Origin: DATLMR01 sp035537555
GTDB taxonomy: Bacteria; Acidobacteriota; Blastocatellia; UBA7656
DNA: 10,189 bases
Assembly (NCBI GenBank): GCA_035537555.1
Contig: DATLMR010000194.1
Coordinates: 1-10,189, forward strand
Direction of reading: 5' to 3'
Part shown: positions 1 to 6,186 of the stretch, one piece after another
How the letters are laid out: each line of letters starts with the position of its first letter
Position numbering within the stretch: the first letter of the stretch is position 1
Program-made: the position numbers and the translations under genes
Notes under the pieces: model-generated
What the model was told of the DNA's origin: nothing
Databases searched by the model: none
What the model saw: only the letters and a program-made list of their open reading frames with translations

Positions 1-2
1 AA

Positions 3-1553
3 GAGCCTTCCTCCGTCGGCCCCATCGCGAGCCAGCTCGGATCGGCCGATCCTGAGATGAGATGGCAGGCCGCCAATGCGCTCGCTCGAATTCGCGAAGG
101 TATAGCCGCGGCCGTTCCGGCGCTCCTGCCTCTGCTCGCGGACAAAGACCCGATGGTCCGGGCCAGTGCCGCCCGTGCCCTCGGCGCGGCCAGGGACAAT
201 CGCGCCGTGCTGCCCCTCGCGGGTTTATTGAACGATCCCGACAGGCGCGTGGCCGCCAACGCCGTCACCGCGCTCGGAGCCATCGGAGACGCGCGCGCGG
301 TCGAGCCGCTCATCGGCATCGGCAACAGGGACATAGCCGGATACCGGGCCTTTAACCGCGAGAAGGAAGGCGTTCCCGTCCAGCAGAATTCGCTCCTGCT
401 CATCGCCTCTTCGCTCGGCAACATAAAAGATGTGCGCGCCGTCCCGTTCATAAAATCGCTTCGCTTCATCGACGGCCGAATCGGCTGGGCGCCCGAGGTC
501 GAGATCGCCATCGCGAAATTCGGCGAAGGCGCTTTCTTCGATATTCCTGAAGGCGTGGCCTTGCCGAAAGACGATTGGAAAGCGACCTCCGCCTACGCGC
601 AGGGGCTCGGCCAGCTCGGGACCGAGCGCGCCAGGCAGATTCTGCTCGACCTGAGAGCGGGCAAGACGTACGGCAAGCCCGACCCCCGCGCCATGCCCGA
701 GATAATGAACGCGCTCGCTGCAACGAAAGCGCCCGGCCTCAAAGAGATACTCATCGAGAACCTGAAAGCCGAAGATGTCATCGTGCGCGCAACGGCCGCG
801 ACCCTTCTTGGCGATCAGGGCGAGGCCTCGGACCCCGTGATCTCCGCGCTTCAACAGGCCTACGCGGCGGCGAAATCGGACAAGATGAACGACGCGAAAA
901 TCGCCATCCTCGAAGCCTCCGAAAAGCTCAAGCACCCTCTAAGCGTGCAGACGCTCCAGGAAGAGACGAGAGACCTCGACTACGTCGTGAGGCTGCGCGC
1001 CGCGGAGCTGCTGAGGCAGTCGGCGACGGAGATAGGGACGTTGAAGCTTCAGGTGGGAAAGGCCGATACGGGTCACGACCGCGCGTACTGGCGGCGCATG
1101 GCCGCGATGAGTTCCTATCAGAAGAACCCGGTGGCCGTACTTCACACGAAGAAGGGCGCGATCAGGATCGAGCTCTTCGCGTCAGACGCCCCGATGACCG
1201 TGGACAACTTCATGCAGCTTGCGAAGAGCGGGTTTTATAATGGCCTGACCTTCATGCGAGTCGTGCCGAACTTCGTCATACAGGGCGGCGATCCTCGCAA
1301 CGACACCAACGGAGGCCCCGGCTATCAGATTCGCGACGAGATCAACACGCGCCAGTACCTGACCGGGACCGTGGGCATGGCGCTCTCCGGTAAAGATACC
1401 GGGGGGAGCCAGTTCTTCATCACGCATTCGCCCCAGCCGCATCTGGATGGAGGCTATACCGTGTTCGGGCAGGTGATCGAAGGGATGGACACAGTGAATC
1501 AGATTGCGCGGGACGATCGCATCGAGCACGTAGAGATCATAGAAGGCCAGTAG
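3..1553 (+). CDS. HEAT-repeat protein with C-terminal cyclophilin-type peptidyl-prolyl cis-trans isomerase domain (5' partial)
   Basis: The frame is open to the left edge and the residues before the first ATG (position 57) already read as HEAT-repeat sequence, so the true start, and any signal peptide, lies outside the window. Counting from that ATG, residues about 1-90 hold tandem HEAT-like helical repeats of about 31 residues (for example DPMVRASAARALGAARD), with another near 225-265. Residues about 357-497 are a cyclophilin domain: FMRVVPNFVIQGGD carries the Arg, Phe and Gln of the active site, followed by GSQFFIT and LDGGYTVFGQV. As in many bacterial cyclophilins, the Trp that confers strong cyclosporin binding is absent (His here). 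Known role of the family: proline isomerisation during folding. The repeats probably form a partner-binding scaffold (inference). It ends with TAG and converges on the HIT gene 79 bases away. The domain call is firm; the cellular target is unknown. Confidence 0.93.
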   Translation, partial: EPSSVGPIASQLGSADPEMRWQAANALARIREGIAAAVPALLPLLADKDPMVRASAARALGAARDNRAVLPLAGLLNDPDRRVAANAVTALGAIGDARAVEPLIGIGNRDIAGYRAFNREKEGVPVQQNSLLLIASSLGNIKDVRAVPFIKSLRFIDGRIGWAPEVEIAIAKFGEGAFFDIPEGVALPKDDWKATSAYAQGLGQLGTERARQILLDLRAGKTYGKPDPRAMPEIMNALAATKAPGLKEILIENLKAEDVIVRATAATLLGDQGEASDPVISALQQAYAAAKSDKMNDAKIAILEASEKLKHPLSVQTLQEETRDLDYVVRLRAAELLRQSATEIGTLKLQVGKADTGHDRAYWRRMAAMSSYQKNPVAVLHTKKGAIRIELFASDAPMTVDNFMQLAKSGFYNGLTFMRVVPNFVIQGGDPRNDTNGGPGYQIRDEINTRQYLTGTVGMALSGKDTGGSQFFITHSPQPHLDGGYTVFGQVIEGMDTVNQIARDDRIEHVEIIEGQ

Positions 1554-1632
1554 AGATATACTGCATAACCGAGGTAAGGGCTTAAAAATCGAGACGCCCG
1601 ACCTTCTCTCGAACTCATTCTGCTTTACCCTG

Positions 1633-1995
1633 TCAACCGGGCGGCCAGGTCAGGTCGCGACCACCAAGAACGTGGACGTGCAGATGAGCCACGCTCTGTC
1701 CCGCCGCATCGCCCGTATTGATGACTACGCGGTAACCGCTCTCCGCAATACCCATCTGGTTTGCAACCTTGGCCGCGGTGTAAAGCAAGTGGCCAAGAAG
1801 CGAAAGGTCCAGCTTCGACGCGTCGTTCAGCGATTCGAGGTTGTGCTCACGCGGCATTAATAGGACATGGACCGGCGCTTGCGGATTAGCATCTTTGATA
1901 GCTACGACCTGCTCGTCGGAATAAACCGTCTCCGCCGGAGAGTCGTCTGCGGCGATAGCGCAGAAGAGGCAGCTTTGTTCTGGCATGTTCTCCAT
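1633..1995 (-). CDS. HIT-family (histidine triad, HINT-like) nucleotide hydrolase
   Basis: A 120-residue protein, the usual size for a HINT-type HIT protein. It ends in the family signature HLHVHVLGG (triad His 104, 106 and 108), followed by the typical C-terminal GGR...W. The N-terminus has CLFC (Cys 9 and 12), the zinc-binding CxxC seen in many bacterial HIT proteins. Such proteins hydrolyse nucleoside phosphoramidates or AMP-linked substrates in the cytoplasm; the physiological substrate is generally unclear. I chose the ATG at 1995 rather than one 45 bases upstream (2040): the upstream ATG has no ribosome binding site and its extra 15 residues fall outside the domain, while AAAGAG lies 6 bases before 1995. 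A third ATG at 1986 (GGAG only 3 bases away) is also possible. It lies downstream of murA on the same strand, separated by a likely terminator hairpin, so it may be transcribed separately. Confidence 0.92.
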   Translation of the reverse strand: MENMPEQSCLFCAIAADDSPAETVYSDEQVVAIKDANPQAPVHVLLMPREHNLESLNDASKLDLSLLGHLLYTAAKVANQMGIAESGYRVVINTGDAAGQSVAHLHVHVLGGRDLTWPPG

Positions 1996-2051
1996 AATTT
2001 TCTCTTTGTCATTATCAACCAAGCTTCGCGCTTCAGTCAAACTTAATTACA

Positions 2052-2080
2052 AAAATGACCGGCCGGAAGGCAATCATTTT
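2052..2080 (-). terminator. Hairpin after murA, possible intrinsic terminator
   Basis: AAAATGA (2052-2058) and TCATTTT (2074-2080) form a perfect 7-bp inverted repeat, with a small GCC/GGC inner stem. Read on the minus strand the right arm runs into TTTTT, as in an intrinsic terminator. It sits 44 bases after the murA stop and before the HIT gene. The A-rich left arm makes it potentially bidirectional. The outer stem is AT-only, so strength is uncertain. Confidence 0.42.
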
Positions 2081-2110
2081 CTGCCCGATAAGTTCGCATT
2101 TATAAAGATG

Positions 2111-2125
2111 GATTCGGCCCGAATC
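2111..2125. repeat. Short palindrome over the murA stop codon
   Basis: GATTCGG, one base, CCGAATC: a perfect 7-bp inverted repeat whose right arm overlaps the murA stop codon (2124-2126). The one-base spacer is too short for an ordinary RNA hairpin without opening inner pairs. It could be a protein-binding palindrome or chance. Confidence 0.3.
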
Positions 2126-3383
2126 AGTCTCTGAATCTCTCGATCCTTGCGCCGACTGAAGTGAGTTTTTGCTCGATCTTCTCGTACCCGCGGTCTATGT
2201 GGTAGACGCGGTCTATGATCGTTTCTCCGCGAGCGGCGAGCCCCGCGATGACGAGCGAGGCCGAAGCCCTGAGGTCCGAGGCTTGCACGCGCGCGCCCAT
2301 CAGGTTTCCGTTGCCCTGAATGACCGCCTGACGCCCGTTCAGTCTGATCTGCGCGCCCATTCGCAGAAGCTCGGACGCGTGCATGAAGCGGTTCTCAAAA
2401 ATGGTCTCGGTGATGATCGACATCCCGCTGGCGAGGGTCATCAGGGCCATGTACTGCGCCTGCATATCGGTCGGGAACCCGGGGTGCGGGAGCGTGGTCA
2501 CGTCCGACGCCTTGATCCGCCCGTTCGTCCTGACCTTGAGCGAGAACGCGTTCGGCAATTCTATCTGCACGCCCGTCTCGCGCAGCTTGTCGATTGCGGC
2601 CGTGAGGTGAGAGGGGGAGCAGTTGACTATCTCGAGCTCGCCTCCGGTAATGGCGGCGGCCGCGATGAAGGTGCCGGTCTCTATGCGGTCGGGTATGATC
2701 GTATGCTCGACGCCCCCCAGTCTCTCCACCCCCTCTATGCGAAGCGTGCCGGTGCCCGCGCCGTCGATTCGCGCGCCCATCTTATTGAGCATCTCCGCGA
2801 GGTCGATGATCTCGGGCTCTCTCGCGGCATTGACGAGGGTCGTGACGCCGTCGGCGAGGGCGGCGGCCATCATCAGGTTCTCCGTCCCGGTGACGGTGAC
2901 CTTGTCGAAATATATCTCGCGGCCCCGTAGCCTCTTCGCCCTCGCCACCACGTCGCCGCCTTCCAGAGTGACGACCGCGCCCAACTTTTCGAACCCGCTC
3001 AGGTGAAGGTCGATGGGCCTCTGGCCTATGGCGCAGCCGCCGGGCATCGACACGCGGGCCTCGCCAAACCGGGCGAGCAGCGGCCCGAGCGCGAGGACGC
3101 TTGCCCGCATGGTCTTGACCAGCTCGTACGGCGCTTCGAAGAACTCGACCTTCGCGGCCGAGATCTTGAGAGTCCTCAGCTCCGGCATGAGCACGGTGCT
3201 GCCGAGGTCTTCGAGCAGCCTGCGCATGGTGATGATGTCGCGGACGTACGGCAGGTTGTGCAGGGTCACGGTATCTGCGGAGAGCAGCGCGGCGGCCATG
3301 CAGGGGAGCGCGGAGTTCTTCGCGCCGCTGATCTGGACGCGCCCCTCAAGCGGTCTTCCGCCGATGATTCTGAATTTATCCAT
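2124..3383 (-). CDS. murA: UDP-N-acetylglucosamine 1-carboxyvinyltransferase (MurA)
   Basis: Transfers enolpyruvate from phosphoenolpyruvate to UDP-GlcNAc, the first committed step of peptidoglycan synthesis, in the cytoplasm. At 419 residues it has the normal MurA length. Visible signatures: SGAKNSALP near the N-terminus with Lys22 and Asn23; PGGCAIGQRPIDLH with the active-site Cys117, the residue alkylated by fosfomycin, so the protein should be fosfomycin-sensitive in principle; PTDMQAQ with Asp306 (the general base in characterised MurA); and DLRASASLVIAGL followed by DRGYE with Arg372 and Arg398. All key residues are present and the start is an ATG. It lies 169 bases downstream of lpxC on the same strand, so lipid A and cell wall synthesis genes are neighbours here. 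A weak promoter-like sequence upstream could give it independent transcription. Confidence 0.98.
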   Translation of the reverse strand: MDKFRIIGGRPLEGRVQISGAKNSALPCMAAALLSADTVTLHNLPYVRDIITMRRLLEDLGSTVLMPELRTLKISAAKVEFFEAPYELVKTMRASVLALGPLLARFGEARVSMPGGCAIGQRPIDLHLSGFEKLGAVVTLEGGDVVARAKRLRGREIYFDKVTVTGTENLMMAAALADGVTTLVNAAREPEIIDLAEMLNKMGARIDGAGTGTLRIEGVERLGGVEHTIIPDRIETGTFIAAAAITGGELEIVNCSPSHLTAAIDKLRETGVQIELPNAFSLKVRTNGRIKASDVTTLPHPGFPTDMQAQYMALMTLASGMSIITETIFENRFMHASELLRMGAQIRLNGRQAVIQGNGNLMGARVQASDLRASASLVIAGLAARGETIIDRVYHIDRGYEKIEQKLTSVGARIERFRD

Positions 3384-3419
3384 CGCCTGTATTCACTTTC
3401 GTTGCGGATTGAAGCGTCG

Positions 3420-3447
3420 ATGTTAACACAGGGCGAGCGAAGGTGAA
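3420..3447 (-). promoter_or_regulatory. Possible murA promoter
   Basis: On the minus strand, TTCACC (3447-3442) and TAACAT (3425-3420) are separated by 16 bases. Each matches 4 of 6 positions of the sigma70 hexamers and they lie about 37 bases before the murA ATG. This is a weak match and read-through from lpxC is equally possible. Confidence 0.28.
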
Positions 3448-3460
3448 TAGCGCAATCAAA

Positions 3461-3508
3461 GGCGATTTTTTCGCCCGTGGAGATTGCCGCCGGCCTTTCC
3501 GGAAGGCC
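3461..3508 (-). terminator. Pair of hairpins between lpxC and murA
   Basis: Two short stems follow lpxC on the minus strand: GGCCTT/AAGGCC at 3492-3508 with a 5-base loop, then GGCGA/TCGCC at 3461-3475 with a 5-base A loop, followed by TTTGATT. The second resembles a weak intrinsic terminator with a short T run. It could terminate or attenuate lpxC transcription before murA. Confidence 0.33.
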
Positions 3509-3552
3509 CCGACAATCGTTCCGGCGAGATCGAGCGAGATAAAAAAGGCAGG

Positions 3553-4431
3553 TCACTTCGCGGGTCGAGAGAGCAGGGGCGCGTCCGTTATCTCCCATGC
3601 GGAATCGTCGCGCAGGACCCGCGAGACCAGCGCCGTGTGAACGCCGTGGCCCGTTCGCTCGGCCTCCACGTGGCCGAGCACGGGCATGCCGAACAGGGCG
3701 AGGTCGCCGATTATATCGATGATCTTGTGGCGCACGAACTCATCCGCGAAACGCAGCCCCTCCCTGTTCATCACCCCGCCTTCGGGCGTGAGCACGACGG
3801 CGTTTTCAAGAGAGCCCCCGCGTATCAGGCCGGAGTTGCGAAGCGCCTCGATCTCGTCCAGAAATCCGAACGTGCGCGCGGAGGCCACTTCCTGAGTGAA
3901 CTGGCCGTTGCTCAGCTCTATCTTACGCCTCTGCGTTCCGATCATCGGGTGCGTGAACTCGATCAGGCACGAGATCGAGAACTTGGACGCCGGGCCGATG
4001 CTCATGCGCCGGTTGCCGTCGCTCACCTCTACCCGCTTGAGCACGCGAAGATACTGACGCGGGGCCTCGAGCTGCCTCATTCCCGCCCGTTCTATCATCT
4101 CTATGAACTGCTCGGCGCTCCCGTCGAGGATGGGGACTTCAAGCGAGTCGATCTCTATCACGCAATTATCGACGTGGCTGCCGACGAGTGAGGCGAGCAG
4201 ATGCTCCACGGTCGCGATCATCACCCCCTGCCTCATGAGGGTCGTGGCGTAGCTCACGCGCGCGACGAATTCGGGCGCGGCGGGTATCTCGAAATTATTC
4301 AAATCGGTGCGCCGAAAAACGAACCCTGTGTAGGCGGGGGCGGGCCTTAAAGTCATGCGTACGGGTTCGCCCGTGTGTAGCCCGTATCCGCTGGTCGAAA
4401 CGGCTTGTCGAAGCGTAGTCTGTCGAATCAA
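3553..4431 (-). CDS. lpxC: UDP-3-O-acyl-N-acetylglucosamine deacetylase (LpxC), TTG start
   Basis: Zinc-dependent deacetylase that performs the committed step of lipid A synthesis in the cytoplasm. At 292 residues it is close to the usual length of about 300. Signatures in order: GYGLHTG (residues 15-21); TVEHLLASL with the catalytic Glu76 and zinc ligand His77; RHKIIDIIGDLAL with zinc ligands His235 and Asp239; and AERTGHGVH with the catalytic His262. All residues needed for activity are present. The start codon is TTG at 4431, supported by GGGAG seven bases upstream and by the protein aligning with the family N-terminus from its first residues; there is no suitable ATG nearby. It is divergent from the thioesterase gene across 241 bases and precedes murA. 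Confidence 0.97.
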   Translation of the reverse strand: MIRQTTLRQAVSTSGYGLHTGEPVRMTLRPAPAYTGFVFRRTDLNNFEIPAAPEFVARVSYATTLMRQGVMIATVEHLLASLVGSHVDNCVIEIDSLEVPILDGSAEQFIEMIERAGMRQLEAPRQYLRVLKRVEVSDGNRRMSIGPASKFSISCLIEFTHPMIGTQRRKIELSNGQFTQEVASARTFGFLDEIEALRNSGLIRGGSLENAVVLTPEGGVMNREGLRFADEFVRHKIIDIIGDLALFGMPVLGHVEAERTGHGVHTALVSRVLRDDSAWEITDAPLLSRPAK

Positions 4432-4577
4432 AGAGAGTCTCCCATATATTCAGGTATGAACAGAGTGAACGGCTTTAACGCAATGTCCGTGCCACTTGAA
4501 TATAAGAGCCCGACGCCTTTTTTTGACGATACTTGCGAGCGGGCGGCGGCGCGGGGAACTGTGCCGTCTCGCCCAGT

Positions 4578-4592
4578 CTACACCAGGTGTAG
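4578..4592. promoter_or_regulatory. 15-bp operator-like palindrome between lpxC and the thioesterase gene
   Basis: CTACACC, A, GGTGTAG: a perfect 7-bp inverted repeat around one central base, the shape of a site for a dimeric regulator. It lies 81 bases before the thioesterase ATG and 147 bases before the lpxC start. A -10-like TAGAAT is at 4628-4633 without a convincing -35, so the palindrome would lie just upstream of the polymerase site. No regulator gene is adjacent. Otherwise I see nothing in 4432-4672 except a T-rich patch at 4518-4524. Confidence 0.4.
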
Positions 4593-4672
4593 TCTATCGT
4601 CATCTGGTCTTCAGGCATACGACAGGCTAGAATGTGGCCTTCAATATCTCCAATATGATTCGAGGTGAGTGA

Positions 4673-5098
4673 ATGGAAGCTACGGCAAATATTCCCCGGG
4701 AGGCGACGGCCGAGAAGTCTCAGGTGGTCACGGAAGAGATGACCGTGGCGTGGCATCACCCGGGCATGCCGCCCGTCTTCGGGACTCCAATGATGATCTA
4801 TTTGATGGAAGTGACGGCGGCGGCGGCGATCGAGAGTTTTTTGCCCGAAGGATGGGTGACCGTAGGAGTCGTGGTGAATGTGAAGCACCTGGCCGCGACT
4901 CCGGTCGGCGCGACCGTTACCGCGAGGGCGAAGGTCTTGTCCGTGGACGGCTATCTGATCACGTTCGCCGTCGAAGCGCATGACGGAGTCGAGAAGATAG
5001 GCGAAGGCACGCACGTGCGCGCCGCGGTCGAGATGGACCGTTTCCTGAAGCGTGTAAGCGCGAAGCCCCGGCGGGCAGCGGACGTGGAGGCCGGGTGA
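4673..5098 (+). CDS. FlK-like hotdog-fold acyl-CoA thioesterase
   Basis: A 141-residue single hotdog domain of the family that includes fluoroacetyl-CoA thioesterase FlK. Recognisable stretches are VFGTPMMIYLMEVTAAAAIE, VKHLAATPVGATVTA and EKIGEGTHVRAAV. The catalytic triad of FlK (Thr42, Glu50 and His76, from memory) has counterparts at Thr38, Glu46 and His72, all with the same offset of 4. At the position corresponding to the FlK lid residue Phe36 this protein has Met, so selectivity for fluoroacetyl-CoA is unlikely; hydrolysis of some other short acyl-CoA is more plausible (inference). GAGGTGAG just upstream of the ATG provides the ribosome binding site. It ends with TGA, 81 bases before selC. 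The length is normal and nothing appears missing. Confidence 0.88.
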   Translation: MEATANIPREATAEKSQVVTEEMTVAWHHPGMPPVFGTPMMIYLMEVTAAAAIESFLPEGWVTVGVVVNVKHLAATPVGATVTARAKVLSVDGYLITFAVEAHDGVEKIGEGTHVRAAVEMDRFLKRVSAKPRRAADVEAG

Positions 5099-5140
5099 AT
5101 GCCCGAGGCTTGCGTTCGACTCCAATCTTTGCGGAGTCAC

Positions 5141-5169
5141 TTGCGCGTCGATAAATTGCTTGGTACTTT
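5141..5169 (+). promoter_or_regulatory. Possible selC promoter
   Basis: TTGCGC (5141-5146), 17 bases, TACTTT (5164-5169). The -35 matches 4 of 6 and the -10 only 3 of 6, but spacing is ideal and the expected start would lie a few bases before the mature tRNA 5' end at 5180, as usual for tRNA genes. Read-through from the thioesterase gene is the alternative. Confidence 0.35.
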
Positions 5170-5179
5170 GACAGGGACC

Positions 5180-5277
5180 GGAGGCGCAGGGGGCCTGGTG
5201 GTTCTCGCGGGCTTCAAACCCGTTGCGGGTCGCCGAGAGGCGGCCTGGGTGGGTTCGATTCCCACACGCCTCCGCCA
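5180..5277 (+). tRNA. selC: tRNA-Sec (selenocysteine tRNA, anticodon UCA)
   Basis: A 98-base tRNA gene with the hallmarks of bacterial selenocysteine tRNA. The acceptor stem is long: 5180-5187 with 5266-5273, seven Watson-Crick pairs plus a C-A mismatch at the eighth. The D arm is long (7 bp including three G-U pairs, 5189-5195 with 5200-5206) with a 4-base TGGT loop. The anticodon loop is CTTCAAA (5212-5218), anticodon TCA at 5214-5216, on a 5-bp stem closed by a G-U pair. The variable arm is large (GGTCGCC, GAGA, GGCGGCC). The T arm is GTGGG, TTCGATT, CCCAC. The discriminator is G, and CCA is encoded (5275-5277). It is charged with serine, converted to Sec by SelA and delivered to UGA codons by SelB. 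The selA, selB and selD genes are not in this window. No terminator separates it from the nitrilase gene 51 bases downstream. Confidence 0.95.
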
Positions 5278-5328
5278 TCACCCGATCCACAATCCTGGAG
5301 AATCCATTCGAGAAGGAGGCGACCGCTC

Positions 5329-6186
5329 TTGGGAAGCACGATCGTAGCCTGCGCTCAAATCGATTGCGAGATTGGAAACCCGGAAGCTAACCGCCGGAAG
5401 ATAGCCGGAGGCATACGAGAGGCGGCCGAAGGATCGGCCTCCCTCGTAGTATTCCCGGAGTGCGCGTTGACCGGGTACTCGTTCGAGTCGCTCGAAGAGG
5501 CCTCCGCCTTTGCGGAGCCGCTCGACGGCCCGTCATCCGAAGAGATCGCCTCCGCCTGCGCCGAGACCGGACTATACGCGATAGCCGGGTTCATCGAAAA
5601 AGATGGAGGGCGATTCTACAACTCGGCGATGATCGCAGGCCCGGATGGAGTGATCGGAAGTTATCGCAAGGTCCATCTTCCCTTCCTCGGCGTCGACCGA
5701 TTTCTTACGCCCGGCGACCGCCCGTTCAATCTCTTCGAGCTTCCGTTCGGACGCGTCGGGATCAACATCTGCTACGATTCGAGCTTCCCGGAAGCGGCCC
5801 GCGTCCTGAAACTGATGGGCGCGGAGGTGATAGTGCTTCCGACCAACTGGCCTCCCGGCGCGTGGCGCAACCCCGAATTCGTCATCCAGACGCGAGCGCT
5901 TGAGAACCACATCAACTTCATCGCGGTCAATCGCGTCGGAGTCGAAAGAGGCTGGCATTTCATCGGGCAGAGCAAAGCGATCGATTATAACGGCGACACC
6001 ATAATCGCGGCTGCCGGAGACGGGGAAGAGATGTTCTTCGCCGAAGTCGATCTCGCCGGAGCCAACAGGAACAAGATCGTGAACGTAGCGGGCTCTTACG
6101 AAATAGACAGGCTCGAAGATCGCCGGCCCGAATTTTACGAGCCGGTCGTCGCACGACGGCGGGGCCAGGGGTCGGGGAGCCTATGA
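5329..6186 (+). CDS. Nitrilase-superfamily carbon-nitrogen hydrolase, TTG start
   Basis: A 285-residue cytoplasmic enzyme with the complete Glu-Lys-Cys triad of the nitrilase/amidase superfamily: FPECALTGY (Glu44), YRKVHLP (Lys114) and NICYDSSFPE (Cys148). The family cleaves C-N bonds in amides, carbamoyl compounds or nitriles through a cysteine thioester. The sequence around the Cys looks like an amidase or carbamoylase branch rather than a true nitrilase, but the substrate cannot be read from it. The start is TTG at 5329, backed by the strong site AGAAGGAGG (5311-5319) nine bases upstream; no better start is near and the protein aligns from MGSTIVACAQ. The last 4 bases (ATGA) overlap the start of the esterase gene, which indicates translational coupling. 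The gene begins 51 bases after selC, with no obvious promoter of its own. Confidence 0.93.
   Translation: MGSTIVACAQIDCEIGNPEANRRKIAGGIREAAEGSASLVVFPECALTGYSFESLEEASAFAEPLDGPSSEEIASACAETGLYAIAGFIEKDGGRFYNSAMIAGPDGVIGSYRKVHLPFLGVDRFLTPGDRPFNLFELPFGRVGINICYDSSFPEAARVLKLMGAEVIVLPTNWPPGAWRNPEFVIQTRALENHINFIAVNRVGVERGWHFIGQSKAIDYNGDTIIAAAGDGEEMFFAEVDLAGANRNKIVNVAGSYEIDRLEDRRPEFYEPVVARRRGQGSGSL

Noticed and set aside
225..935. A 236-codon reading frame on the minus strand.
   Set aside because: It is the shadow of the HEAT-repeat gene in GC-rich sequence; the plus-strand frame has clear family motifs and this one has none.
1554..1632. Terminator between the converging cyclophilin and HIT genes.
   Set aside because: Only a 5-bp pairing (GGTAA with TTACC) over a long distance was found, too weak to call.
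4673..5347. UGA read-through extension of the thioesterase gene: the frame continues past the TGA at 5096-5098 to 5347, next to a selenocysteine tRNA gene.
   Set aside because: The thioesterase already has the full family length at the TGA, the extension runs straight through the selC gene and resembles no protein, and I see no SECIS-like hairpin right after the TGA.
5099..5347. An 82-codon reading frame on the plus strand.
   Set aside because: It overlaps the whole selC gene and the nitrilase ribosome binding site and has no recognisable protein features.
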